Position numbers and translations under genes: made by a program
Notes under the pieces: generated by a model
What the model was told of the DNA's origin: nothing
Seen by the model: the letters and a program-made list of their open reading frames with translations, nothing else
Database searches by the model: none
NCBI RefSeq assembly: GCF_039729015.1
Contig: NZ_CP155792.1
Coordinates: 144,001 to 208,000, forward strand
Reading direction: 5' to 3'
DNA: 64,000 nucleotides
Source: Blastococcus sp. HT6-30
GTDB lineage: Bacteria; Actinomycetota; Actinomycetes; Mycobacteriales; Geodermatophilaceae
Part shown: one piece after another, positions 17,713-25,842 of the stretch
How the letters are laid out: every line of letters starts with the position of its first letter
Position numbering within the stretch: position 1 is the stretch's first letter

Positions 17713-18126
17713 TCAGTTCGTCGGGGAAGCGGCTCGGGAGACCCGGAACAAGGAGACGGCGGCGGAGCCGGCGAGGATCCCCCCACCGACGGTCAGGACC
17801 AGGCCCGGGCCAGGCGCCCAGCCCGAGAAACCCACGAGGCCCGCCAGGTGCAGCACCTGCCACAGCGGGAGGGCGATGGCCACGACGGCCAGCGCCAGCG
17901 CATGCACGGCGGCGAGGGTGGAGGAGCGGATGATCGCCCCGGCGATGCCGAGCAGTGCCGCGTACATCGTCCACAGACCTGCTCCCCGCACGCCCGTGAC
18001 GTTGCCCGCAGCGGTGGCGACCCAGGGGAGGAAGGCTCCGAAGAGCACCAGGAGTGCAGCGCCGAGCAGCCGCCTGCTCCCGGGGCTGCGACGCCGGGTG
18101 CGGCGCCCTGTCTCCCGTGTACTCAT
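17713..18126 (-). CDS. Small four-helix membrane protein
   Basis: 137 aa with a highly basic N-terminus (RRTRRRSPGSRR) and four predicted TM helices at about 20-40, 50-68, 73-93 and 105-127. The protein resembles generic actinobacterial small integral membrane proteins. The start is taken as ATG 18126; two in-frame GTG codons directly upstream are alternatives. It diverges from the DUF4212/symporter operon across 193 bases. I do not recognise a specific family. Confidence 0.7.
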   Translation of the reverse strand: MSTRETGRRTRRRSPGSRRLLGAALLVLFGAFLPWVATAAGNVTGVRGAGLWTMYAALLGIAGAIIRSSTLAAVHALALAVVAIALPLWQVLHLAGLVGFSGWAPGPGLVLTVGGGILAGSAAVSLFRVSRAASPTN

Positions 18127-18280
18127 CACCACGAGGTCGGAACTCTAGGTGCTGCAGCGCCGGCCCGGTAGCCCGTCGCGCACCGGCTCGCTCGAAAGTC
18201 CATCGACGTCACGCCTTCGTGTCCGTTGCCGTTCGAGTGTTTGACCGTACCGGGCTGGTCTGGTTCCCTTCTCGCGCGCG

Positions 18281-18296
18281 TGTGATCTGGCACACA
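18281..18296. promoter_or_regulatory. CRP/GlxR-like operator upstream of symporter operon
   Basis: The 16-mer tgtgatctggcacaca matches the cAMP-receptor consensus TGTGA-N6-TCACA at 9 of 10 positions. It lies about 24 bases before the DUF4212 start. CRP/GlxR control of acetate and organic-acid transport is common in actinobacteria, so regulation of this symporter by carbon status is likely; the closeness to the start suggests a repressing or roadblock position unless the transcript starts further down. A ttgacc at 18241 could be a -35 element. Confidence 0.6.
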
Positions 18297-18319
18297 CGGC
18301 CGACCCTTCGGAGGAGCGG

Positions 18320-18598
18320 GTGGACGCTACGCAGCGTAAGGAGTACTGGCGGAGGAACATCCGCCTGATGAGCGTGCTGCTCGTCATCTGGGCACTGGTG
18401 TCGTTCGGTGCGGGAATCGTCTTCGTCGAGCCGCTGAACACCATCCAGGTCCTCGGCTTCCCCCTCGGCTTCTGGTTCGCCCAGCAGGGGTCCATCGTCA
18501 CCTTCGTCGTCCTCATCGCCGTCTACGTCTGGCGGATGGACAAGCTCGACGCCGAGTTCGGCATCGACGAGTACGAGGAAGAGGTCCACCACTCATGA
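18320..18598 (+). CDS. DUF4212 small subunit of sodium/solute symporter
   Basis: 92-aa membrane protein with two TM helices (about 16-37 and 52-73) and an acidic C-terminus. YWRRNIRLMSVLLVIWALVSFGAG and FPLGFWFAQQGSIVTFVVL are the DUF4212 hallmarks; these proteins always precede an SSS-family transporter of the VC2705/ActP-like subgroup. The GTG at 18320 follows a good ribosome site (cggaggagc). The last codon overlaps the symporter start by 4 bp. It is likely an accessory subunit or assembly factor. Confidence 0.95.
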   Translation: MDATQRKEYWRRNIRLMSVLLVIWALVSFGAGIVFVEPLNTIQVLGFPLGFWFAQQGSIVTFVVLIAVYVWRMDKLDAEFGIDEYEEEVHHS

Positions 18599-20316
18599 GC
18601 GACATCCAGGTCTGGACGCTCGTCTTCGTCGTCATCACCTTCGGCATCTACATCTACATCGCCTACGCCAGTCGGGTGTCCACCACGGCGGGCTTCTACA
18701 TCGCCGGTGGCGGCATCCCGGCGTCGGCGAACGGTGCCGCGATCGCGGCGGACTGGATGAGCGCCGCGTCGTTCATCTCGATGGCCGGCATCGTCGCGTT
18801 CGCCGGCAACGGGTACGCCGGGTCGGTCTACCTCATGGGATGGACGGGCGGCTACGTGCTGCTGGCGCTCCTGCTGGCGCCGTACCTGCGCAAGTTCGGG
18901 AAGTACACGATCCCGGACTTCGTCGGTGACCGGTACTCCGAGAGCGCCCGCCTGGTCGCCGTCGTCGCGGCGATCGTCGTCTCGTTCGTCTACGTCGCGG
19001 GACAGATGGCCGGCGTCGGCCTGGTGTTCCAGCGGTTCCTCGGTGTCGGCACCACGGCCGGTGTGGTCATCGGCATGGTGATCGTCTTCTTCTACGCCGT
19101 GCTCGGCGGCATGAAGGGGATCACCTGGACGCAGGTCGCCCAGTACAGCGTGCTGATCGTCGCCTACCTCATCCCCGTGGTGGCGATCTCCGCGCAGTTC
19201 ACCGGCAACCCGTTCCCGCAGATCGGCTTCGGCCAGATCCTCGGCGAGCTCGACGGCCTGCAGCAGGACCTCGGATTCGCCGCGTACACCGAGGCCTTCA
19301 CCCAGACCAGCATGCTCAACATGGTGCTGATCACCGCGGCACTGATGTTCGGCACAGCCGGCCTGCCGCACGTGATCGTCCGCTTCTACACCGCCAAGAG
19401 CGTGCGGGCCGCCCGGTACTCGGCGCTGTGGGCGCTGTTCTTCATCGCCCTCCTCTACACGTCCGCTCCGGCGGTGGGCGCGTTCAGCAAGTACAACTTC
19501 ATCGACCAGATCGCGGGCACCTCGATCGGCGCGACGCCCAGCTGGTTCAACACCTGGGCCGACGTCGGTCTGATCACGGTCGACGACGTCAACGGCAACG
19601 GCATCATCGACTACGGGCCCGACACCGGCGAGCTGCTCATCAACAACGACATCATCGTGCTCGCGACGCCGGAGATCGCCGGCCTGCCGGCACCCGTCGT
19701 CGGCCTGGTCGCAGCCGGCGCCCTGGCCGCCGCCCTGTCCACGGCGTCCGGGTTGCTCCTGGTCATCTCGTCCTCGGTGGCCAACGACGTGTACTACAAG
19801 CGGATCAACCCCACCGCCACGGAGGGCCGGCAGCTGCTCGTGGGCCGGATCGCGATGGCGCTGGCCATCGTCGTCGCCGGCTACCTGGGCATCAACCCGC
19901 CCGGCTTCGTGGCCCAGGTGGTGGCGCTCGCCTTCGGCCTGGCCTGTGCGAGCTTCTTCCCGATCCTGGTGCTCGGGATCTTCTGGAAGAAGACGACGGC
20001 AGCCGGAGCGACGGCGGGTCTGGCGGCGGGCCTGGCCACCACCGTCGCCTACATGCTGTGGACGATCGACATCTACGGCAACGGCGACGGTCTGTTCGGC
20101 ATCCCCGAGACCGGCTTCGGCACGATCGGCATGCTGATCAACTTCGTGGTCACCATCGTGGTGTCGCAGTTCACCACGAAGCCGTCGCCGGTGATGCAGG
20201 AGCTGGTCGAGGAGATCCGCTACCCCGGCAAGAGCCGGCTGGTCGCGGCGCACGCCGAGGGGCACCTGGACGACCTGACCCACGGGGAGCCGCCGCACGA
20301 GCCGCGCTCGCACTGA
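18595..20316 (+). CDS. Sodium:solute symporter (acetate/short-chain acid type)
   Basis: 573 aa, about 13 TM helices, SSS family. Features include ADWMSAASFISMAGIVAFAGN near the sodium site in TM2, LRKFGKYTIPDFVGDRYSESARL after TM3, and GLPHVIVRFYTAKSVRAAR in the central loop. An extra hydrophilic loop (about 315-350) reads DVNGNGIIDYGPDTGE and resembles an EF-hand/dockerin-like calcium loop (D-N-N-I-D-G-D pattern). That insertion is characteristic of the VC2705 subgroup paired with DUF4212. It likely imports acetate, propionate or pyruvate with Na+. Confidence 0.94.
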   Translation: MSDIQVWTLVFVVITFGIYIYIAYASRVSTTAGFYIAGGGIPASANGAAIAADWMSAASFISMAGIVAFAGNGYAGSVYLMGWTGGYVLLALLLAPYLRKFGKYTIPDFVGDRYSESARLVAVVAAIVVSFVYVAGQMAGVGLVFQRFLGVGTTAGVVIGMVIVFFYAVLGGMKGITWTQVAQYSVLIVAYLIPVVAISAQFTGNPFPQIGFGQILGELDGLQQDLGFAAYTEAFTQTSMLNMVLITAALMFGTAGLPHVIVRFYTAKSVRAARYSALWALFFIALLYTSAPAVGAFSKYNFIDQIAGTSIGATPSWFNTWADVGLITVDDVNGNGIIDYGPDTGELLINNDIIVLATPEIAGLPAPVVGLVAAGALAAALSTASGLLLVISSSVANDVYYKRINPTATEGRQLLVGRIAMALAIVVAGYLGINPPGFVAQVVALAFGLACASFFPILVLGIFWKKTTAAGATAGLAAGLATTVAYMLWTIDIYGNGDGLFGIPETGFGTIGMLINFVVTIVVSQFTTKPSPVMQELVEEIRYPGKSRLVAAHAEGHLDDLTHGEPPHEPRSH

Positions 20317-20320
20317 GCGA

Positions 20321-20377
20321 GGACCCCCCTGCCGCTCACCGCTCGCACGCTCGCGGTGGGACCCCGGCAGGGGGTCC
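20321..20377. terminator. Terminator with REP-like core
   Basis: Outer stem 20321-20333 with 20366-20377 (one bulged base) encloses a second palindrome (20337-20342 with 20353-20358) whose core, gctcgcacgctcgc, recurs elsewhere in the window. It lies just after the symporter stop and before the convergent 80-aa gene. Confidence 0.7.
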
Positions 20378-20439
20378 GCTCCCCCGCGCCTGAGGCGCGC
20401 TCCCCTGTCCGGTGGGGGGCGCGCCTCCGCGCGTCCGGG

Positions 20440-20682
20440 TCAGGCAGTGGTGGCGCGGGCGGGAGCGGCGGCGGGTGCGCGGACGACGGCGCCCGCCGGG
20501 GCCGGGGCCGGGGAGCGCCGGTGGTGGGCGACCCAGCGAGCGGTCAGGCCGGTGAGGACGACGAGCCCGGCGACCGCGTGCTGGCCGGGGGCGCTGACCG
20601 CGACGGCGATCGCGGCGAGGTAGACCAGCGAGAGCAGGACGGCGGGAAGGGCGGGGCGGGGCGGCTGCAGGTGGGGGTGCAC
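20440..20682 (-). CDS. Small two-helix membrane protein
   Basis: 80 aa. The GTG at 20682 is preceded by an excellent ribosome site (caggaggtcctgcc). Two hydrophobic segments (about 9-31 and 36-48) are followed by a basic stretch and an Ala/Pro-rich tail. Similar tiny proteins are frequent in actinobacteria; I do not recognise a named family. It is convergent with the symporter and codirectional with the manganese catalase gene 98 bases upstream. Confidence 0.6.
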   Translation of the reverse strand: MHPHLQPPRPALPAVLLSLVYLAAIAVAVSAPGQHAVAGLVVLTGLTARWVAHHRRSPAPAPAGAVVRAPAAAPARATTA

Positions 20683-20780
20683 GGCAGGACCTCCTGGAGG
20701 GGTGGCCCGCCGGGCCGGCGGCCCCCCGGGATCGGGTGGGCCACCGGCACGGCGAGGGCGCGACGGGGTGAGGCCAGGCC

Positions 20781-21641
20781 TCAGGTGAGCATGTCCTTGG
20801 CCTTCTGCAGCATCGACTGACCCGGCATCTGCGGCGTCGGGAACAGGCGCGGGTCACCCGGGGGCAGCTGCGGGGCGTCGGCGGCGGCCTCGATCGGCCG
20901 GGCGGTGAACTCGCCGCGGCCGTCCGGGGTCGGGCCGTGCGCCCAGCGACCGGCGGCGGCCTCGGGGCCGTCCGAGGCCAGGATGAAGGCGAAGCCGGCG
21001 TCGCCCGGCTCCTCCTCGATCGGGAAGGCTTCGGGTACCGGGATGCCCTCGAGCCCGTCGGCCTTGAGCTCCTCGATGGCGGCGAGCCACTGCATCTGGT
21101 GCATGTGGTCACGGGCGATGAGGAACTTCAGCGTCTCCTTGACGCCCGGGTCGTCGGTCATGTTGTAGAGCCGGGCGACCTGCAGCCGGCCCTGCATCTC
21201 GGCCGTGGCGTTGTAGTGGAAGTCGGCCATCAGGTTGCCGCTGGCGGTCACGTAGCCGCCGCTCCAGGGCAGGCCCATGCTGTCGCGGTAGTAGGCGCCC
21301 CCGCCGTTGACGATCGCGTGCTGCGGGTTGTGCGTCCCGTAGCCGGCGGCGGCTTCCTTGCTGCGGTCGGCGGCGTCCGGCTTCAGGGGGATGTGGTCGA
21401 GCAGCCGGTCGATCATCGTCACGAGGATCTCGACGTGGGCGAGCTCCTCGGTGCCGATCGAGAGCAGCATGTCCTTGTACTTGCCGGGCAGCCGGCAGTT
21501 CCAGCCCTGCAGCAGGTACTGGGTGGCGACGGTCATCTCGCCCCACTGACCGCCGAGGACCTCCTGGAGCTTGCGCGCGAAGTCCGGGTCCGGGCCGTCG
21601 GGCTTGGCCTCGTACTGCAGCGCCTGGGTGTGCGTGAACAC
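20781..21641 (-). CDS. Manganese catalase
   Basis: 286-aa non-haem catalase that dismutates hydrogen peroxide at a dimanganese site. The ferritin-like bundle carries metal ligands in ELAHVEILVT, with a first Glu in GGQWGEMTVATQYL, and later NATAEMQGRLQVARLYN with Glu and HMHQMQWLAAIEEL with His. The C-terminal beta/extended region ends LFPTPQMPGQSMLQKAK. The GTG at 21641 has an aggaga site. Upstream are a 17-bp tandem repeat and a soluble histidine kinase gene oriented the same way, which may control it. Confidence 0.95.
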   Translation of the reverse strand: MFTHTQALQYEAKPDGPDPDFARKLQEVLGGQWGEMTVATQYLLQGWNCRLPGKYKDMLLSIGTEELAHVEILVTMIDRLLDHIPLKPDAADRSKEAAAGYGTHNPQHAIVNGGGAYYRDSMGLPWSGGYVTASGNLMADFHYNATAEMQGRLQVARLYNMTDDPGVKETLKFLIARDHMHQMQWLAAIEELKADGLEGIPVPEAFPIEEEPGDAGFAFILASDGPEAAAGRWAHGPTPDGRGEFTARPIEAAADAPQLPPGDPRLFPTPQMPGQSMLQKAKDMLT

Positions 21642-21704
21642 GGTGTCTCCTCTGCGTCGTCGCCGTCCCGCGATCGCGGTGACACAGGGGATCTGCCCGC
21701 CCCG

Positions 21705-21742
21705 GGTGGCCCACCGGTGCCGTCCGGTGGCCCGCCGGTGCC
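21705..21742. promoter_or_regulatory. Tandem 17-bp direct repeat upstream of manganese catalase
   Basis: Two copies of ggtggcccRccggtgcc (21705-21721 and 21726-21742) differ at one base and repeat with a 21-bp period, two helical turns. They sit 64-101 bases upstream of the catalase start. The spacing is what cooperative transcription factor sites look like; the halves can also pair into a 7-bp hairpin. The factor is unknown; the LuxR-type regulator nearby is a candidate. Confidence 0.45.
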
Positions 21743-21777
21743 AATGTGAGTCGCCCGTCGGACGAGGGGGTCCTTCC

Positions 21778-22512
21778 TCAGCGGTCGGGGAGCTGCACGA
21801 CGAGGGTGAACACGGAACCGTTCTCCGACCACAGCACCCGGCCCCCGAGCTCGCCGGCCTGCCGCTGCACCGACCAAAGCCCGAGGCCGGTGAGGTCCAC
21901 CGGCGGCCGCGAGGTCTGCAGGTGCTGGACGACGCGGTCGACGGGCACGCCGGCCTGGCTGAGCGCCAGCTCCACCCAGCCGGTGCGGGCGGTCGCCCGC
22001 AGCCGCACCGGGGCGCCGTTCCCGTGGCGGTGGGCGTTCTCCAGCAGGTTGATCAGGATGCGCTGCACGCGGGCGTCCGCGACGCCGACGTCGCCGGCGT
22101 CGCCGTCCACCTCGAGTGCCAGCTGCGACCGGGGCAGCCCCGAGGCGGCGACCGACGCGCAGAGGACGTCGCCGAGGCGGCGGGTGGTCGGCGACTGCCG
22201 GACCGCTCCGCCGGTCGCGTCGGCCGTGCGCAGCATCGACGACAGGTGCGCCGCCTGCGCCCGGGCGAGCGCGAGCAGCTCGGCGGCCTGCGCGGGCGCG
22301 CGGTCCAGCGACCCGAGCACCGCCTCCAGCGAGGCCAGTGGGCTGCGCATGTCGTGGCAGAGCGCGCGGACGACGGCGTCCTCGGGGCTGGGCCTCTCCG
22401 GTGGGGTGGGGGCCCGGCGCGGGCGCGGCAGGTGCGCGCGCAGCACTCGGGCCAGATCGGTGAGCAGTCCGCAGTCACGCGTGGACGACTGTGTGTCGGC
22501 AGCCAGGGTCAC
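21778..22512 (-). CDS. Soluble histidine kinase-like protein
   Basis: 244 aa without TM or sensor domain. A phosphoacceptor-like box reads ALCHDMRSPLASLEAV (His about 57), followed by the dimerisation helix and an ATPase domain with N box LINLLENAHRHGNG and a degenerate G box around DLTGLGLWSVQRQAGELGG. The first glycine-rich D-x-G-x-G motif is weak, so ATP binding may be altered. The start is GTG 22512 because gaggaggtgccc sits ahead of it; a GTG two codons earlier is inside that site. It diverges from a LuxR-type regulator 62 bases away and reads towards manganese catalase. Confidence 0.85.
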   Translation of the reverse strand: MTLAADTQSSTRDCGLLTDLARVLRAHLPRPRRAPTPPERPSPEDAVVRALCHDMRSPLASLEAVLGSLDRAPAQAAELLALARAQAAHLSSMLRTADATGGAVRQSPTTRRLGDVLCASVAASGLPRSQLALEVDGDAGDVGVADARVQRILINLLENAHRHGNGAPVRLRATARTGWVELALSQAGVPVDRVVQHLQTSRPPVDLTGLGLWSVQRQAGELGGRVLWSENGSVFTLVVQLPDR

Positions 22513-22574
22513 GGGCACCTCCTCGGGAGGCCGGCCGGCAGCGCCGGAAGGCGCACCGACCGTCAGGGAGCGAT

Positions 22575-23285
22575 GTGGGCGAGACCGACGACGCGACCGC
22601 TGCTGACCGCAGGCCGCCGGTGGATGTGGTGGTCGTCGACGACCACCCGCTGTTCACGCGTGGGCTGAGCCTGCTGCTGCCCGGGCTCAGCGGAGGTCGG
22701 GTCCGCGTGGTGGGGACCACGGAGGACGCGTCGGCCGCCGCGGCGCTGGTGCGCCGGCACCACGCCGACGTGGCGATCGTCGACCTGCACATGCCGCCGC
22801 CCGGCGGAACCAGGGCCATCGCGGCGATCCGCCGGGCCGATCCGCTGGTCCGGGTGGTCGCGCTCTCCGGGCTGGCCGAGGCCGACGCCGCCATCGAGGC
22901 GCTGCGCGCCGGGGCGTCGGGCTTCCTGCCCAAGACCGCGGACCCGGACGCGCTGGTACGGCCGCTGCTGGCCGTCCTCGACGGGTGGGCGGTGCTGCCG
23001 GAGGCGGTGCTGCGCCAGTTGCTCGACGAGGCGACGCCGTCCGGGGAGCAGAGCATCGCCGACGCGCTGACCGCCGACGAGCGACGGCTGTGGCGGCTGA
23101 TCGCCGACGGCACGAGCACCGTGGACATCGCGACGACGCTGCACGTCTCGGAGCGGACGACCAAGCGGCTCGTGGCGCACCTGCTGCGCCGGCTGGACGT
23201 GGCGACCCGGGTGGAGGCGGCGGCGCTGGCCGGCCGGGTGGGCCTCGGAAAGGACTCCGGCGCGCCGGGACGGGAGACCGGGTGA
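22575..23285 (+). CDS. LuxR/NarL-type response regulator
   Basis: 236 aa. The receiver domain (about 16-135) has VVVDDHPLFTRG, Asp70 in VAIVDLHMPPPGG and FLPKTADPDAL. The HTH (about 170-232) reads LTADERRLWRLIADGTSTVDIA and SERTTKRLVAHLLRRLD, with T-T-K-R in place of the usual T-V-K-x-H, a small divergence. The GTG at 22575 follows an agggag site. Its head-to-head placement with the soluble kinase suggests a pair with a shared regulatory region. Confidence 0.92.
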   Translation: MGETDDATAADRRPPVDVVVVDDHPLFTRGLSLLLPGLSGGRVRVVGTTEDASAAAALVRRHHADVAIVDLHMPPPGGTRAIAAIRRADPLVRVVALSGLAEADAAIEALRAGASGFLPKTADPDALVRPLLAVLDGWAVLPEAVLRQLLDEATPSGEQSIADALTADERRLWRLIADGTSTVDIATTLHVSERTTKRLVAHLLRRLDVATRVEAAALAGRVGLGKDSGAPGRETG

Positions 23286-23378
23286 GCTCTCCGAGGCGGC
23301 ATCGACCGACCAGCTACCCGGGGCGGTGATCGTCAAGCGTGGGCCAGGAGAGGTATTCCTTCCCTCTACCCGGTCGCC

Positions 23379-24839
23379 TCACCGCCGTGGCCGCTCCAGC
23401 GCGCCGGCCCACGGCTCGGACGCGGCGAGGGCGAAGGCGGCGACGTCACCGGCGGCCATGTCCACGGCCGGGTAGCCCCCGCTGCCGGCGCCCACGCAGG
23501 CGGTGACCGTCGCGAGCCCGGCGCGCCGCTGGAACACCGACTGCCGGATCTCCCAGCCCACGACCGCGCGGCGCTCGAGGACGACCTGCTCGCGCACCAG
23601 CCAGCCGCGCCGCACGCTGAACGAGCGCGGGCCCGCCGCGTGCCCGAGCGCTCCGTAGAGGCCGTACGCGAGCGGGACACCCAGGGCGGTCAGCACGATG
23701 CCCGCCGCCAGCACGTCCCAGCGGCCGGTGGCGGCGAGCAGCACCACGCCGCCCGCGGTGACCGACAGCCCCACGGTGACCGCCCGCACGATCCGCCGGC
23801 GCAGCGCGGCCGGGGGATGCGCGGTGAGCGGCCCCGGGTCGTCGACCAGCCGGTGGGTCAGCGTCCACGCCTCGTCGCGGGGGCCGAGCGGCAGCAGCTG
23901 CCCGCGCCGCTCGGCGTCGCCCAGCCCGGTGACCAGCGCACCCGCCCGGGCGGCTCCCACCAGCCGCATGCCCAGGCCCTCGGAGACCGCGACGCCGCGG
24001 ATGCGGTCGAGCTCCAGCTCGGTGTGCCGCCGGGTGAGCAGGCCGCGCACCGCGACCAGCGTGCGTCCGCGCCGCACCAGCCGGAAGCCCCAGTTGACGA
24101 TCGCGGCGCCGATGATCGAGCCGGCGAGGACCAGCAGCAGCATGCCCACGACGACCGCGCCGATCACCGCCCCGGACGGGACATCGACGTCGAGGACGTC
24201 GCCGAGCAGGTCGTCGGGCAGCTCCTCGCCCAGGCGGAACAGCGCGCCGATCCCGGCCAGCGGCAGCGCCAGGTAGCTGCCGACCAGGGGTGCGTAGCAC
24301 AGCCACCGGTTGTCCCAGCGGGAGAGCTCCTCCTCCGGCGGTGCCGCGGCGCCGCCCCCCGGTGCCTCCGCCGATGTGGAGCGGTGGGTCAGGACGGCGA
24401 CCCGCAGCCGGTCGCCCTCGGCGCGCGGCACGCCGTCGACGAGCAGCTCCTCGTCCTGCCCGGCGGTGCCGGCGGCGGCGTCGATGCGTACCCGGACCAG
24501 CCCGAACAGGCGGTGCAGCGCGGGCGCCTCCACCTCGACGCCGCGGATGCGGTCGTTGGGCACCGTGCGCACCGAGCGGGAGAGCAGCCCGCGGGTGACG
24601 ACGACCGCCGTCGGGCCGTCGGTGTAGCCGAACCGCCACCAGGCCACGGCGGCGGCGGCGAGCGAGAAGAGGGTGACGCCCAGGACCAGGGCGGCGATCG
24701 TGCCCGTGCCGCCGCCGAACCCGGTGGCGGCGCCGATCGGGATGAGCACGGGCACGAACTGGCGGGCCTGCCGGAAGGTGATCGTGTGCACGAGCACGAT
24801 CCGGGGGGAGGTGCGCCGGGCGGGTGGGGGAGCGGTCAC
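23379..24839 (-). CDS. PH-domain membrane protein, YdbT-like
   Basis: 486 aa. It has three bacterial PH (bPH2, DUF304-type) repeats, each following a TM pair. Repeat 1 is near VVVTRGLLSRSVRTVPNDRI, repeat 2 near LVAVRGLLTRRHTELELDRI, and repeat 3 near FSVRRGWLVREQVVLERRAV. TM segments lie at about 25-65, 185-265 and 355-405. The GTG start overlaps the stop of the upstream 181-aa gene by 4 bp. This YdbS/YdbT pair organisation is known in Bacillus, where it affects resistance to some bacteriocins; the actinobacterial role is unknown. Confidence 0.88.
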   Translation of the reverse strand: MTAPPPARRTSPRIVLVHTITFRQARQFVPVLIPIGAATGFGGGTGTIAALVLGVTLFSLAAAAVAWWRFGYTDGPTAVVVTRGLLSRSVRTVPNDRIRGVEVEAPALHRLFGLVRVRIDAAAGTAGQDEELLVDGVPRAEGDRLRVAVLTHRSTSAEAPGGGAAAPPEEELSRWDNRWLCYAPLVGSYLALPLAGIGALFRLGEELPDDLLGDVLDVDVPSGAVIGAVVVGMLLLVLAGSIIGAAIVNWGFRLVRRGRTLVAVRGLLTRRHTELELDRIRGVAVSEGLGMRLVGAARAGALVTGLGDAERRGQLLPLGPRDEAWTLTHRLVDDPGPLTAHPPAALRRRIVRAVTVGLSVTAGGVVLLAATGRWDVLAAGIVLTALGVPLAYGLYGALGHAAGPRSFSVRRGWLVREQVVLERRAVVGWEIRQSVFQRRAGLATVTACVGAGSGGYPAVDMAAGDVAAFALAASEPWAGALERPRR

Positions 24840-25381
24840 GTGGCCTGGTCGCGGACCAGTTCCGCGCGGTGGGCGAGGTCGTCGGCGACGCGCTGGGCGA
24901 CGTCGTGCTCCAGGTGCCAGATCCGCACGGTTCCCTGGCTGGAGGCGGTGAGCACCGCGACGGTGGCCAGGCCGAACATCTGCTGGAGGACGCCGCGGGT
25001 GACGTCGACGGTCTGGATGCGCGAGATCGGCACGAGCGTCCAGGTCTGGGTGAGCCAGCCGGTGCGCGTGTAGGCGGCCTCGGCGGTGATCTCCCAGCGG
25101 TACACCCGGTGCTTGAACCACGGGCGGATGCCCACCGCGACGACCGAGTGGAGCCCGGCGGCGACGGGCAGCAGCCGGTGCAGCAGCGGCAGCGGCCCCC
25201 CGTCGTCGGGCACGAACAGCAGGAAGGCGCCGACGGCCAGCCACACGAGGATCGTGCTGAACACGCTCTCGGTCACCCAGAGCCCGATCGCCGACCGCGG
25301 GAGCTCCCAGGCGGGCTCGCGCACGGGCGACGGGAATGCGGTCCGCGGCGCGGTCCGGTGGCTCGGGGACATCGCCCCCAT
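24836..25381 (-). CDS. PH-domain membrane protein, YdbS-like
   Basis: 181 aa. Two TM helices (about 33-57 and 68-86) precede one bacterial PH domain (about 88-175) with YRWEITAEAAYTRTGWLTQT and the signature VPISRIQTVDVTRGVLQQMFGLATV. It forms an operon with the larger three-repeat partner, overlapping it by GTGA. The start may be 25381 or the ATG nine bases inside it. Together they probably make a membrane complex. Confidence 0.88.
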   Translation of the reverse strand: MGAMSPSHRTAPRTAFPSPVREPAWELPRSAIGLWVTESVFSTILVWLAVGAFLLFVPDDGGPLPLLHRLLPVAAGLHSVVAVGIRPWFKHRVYRWEITAEAAYTRTGWLTQTWTLVPISRIQTVDVTRGVLQQMFGLATVAVLTASSQGTVRIWHLEHDVAQRVADDLAHRAELVRDQAT

Positions 25382-25467
25382 CCTCGCAGGCGCCCCCGCC
25401 CGGGGAGCAGCCTCCGGAGCCGTCGCCCGGCCACCGCGCGGCGTGCACTGGCACGATGGGGCGCGTG

Positions 25468-25797
25468 ATGCCGCAGCAGGTTCCGACCGTGCCCGCCTCC
25501 GAGCTGCCCGAGGACGCCGTGGTCCTCGACGTCCGGGAGGACGACGAGTGGGTGCACGGCCACATCGAGGGCGCGACCCACATCCCGATGGGCGACGTCC
25601 CGGCCCGGCTCGACGAGCTGCCCGAGGGCGACCCGCTCTACGTCACCTGCCGCGGCGGTGGTCGCTCGGCGCGGGTGGCCGCGTGGCTGAACCAGAACGG
25701 GTTCGACGCGGTGAACGTCGGCGGCGGCATGGGTGAGTGGCAGGCCGCGGGCAAGCCGATGGTGAGCGAGACCGGCGAGGAGCCCTTCGTCCGCTGA
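25468..25797 (+). CDS. Single-domain rhodanese-like protein
   Basis: 109-aa sulfurtransferase-like protein. The fold is complete, from ELPEDAVVLDVREDDEWVHG through HIEGATHIPMG to the active-site loop CRGGGRSARVAAWLNQNG. The catalytic cysteine (about 62) and a loop of the CRGGxRS type are present, so persulfide transfer is expected. ATG 25468 follows a GTG codon that could also initiate. It diverges from the PH-domain operon across 86 bases. Confidence 0.93.
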   Translation: MPQQVPTVPASELPEDAVVLDVREDDEWVHGHIEGATHIPMGDVPARLDELPEGDPLYVTCRGGGRSARVAAWLNQNGFDAVNVGGGMGEWQAAGKPMVSETGEEPFVR

Positions 25798-25842
25798 GGC
25801 GCACCTCGGGCCCGGGGGGCGTGAGCGGGGCCGGGTCCTCCC

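Noticed and set aside
20321..20430. CRISPR-like array from repeated GC-rich blocks
   Set aside because: Repeats are inverted, not regularly spaced, and there are no spacers or cas genes.
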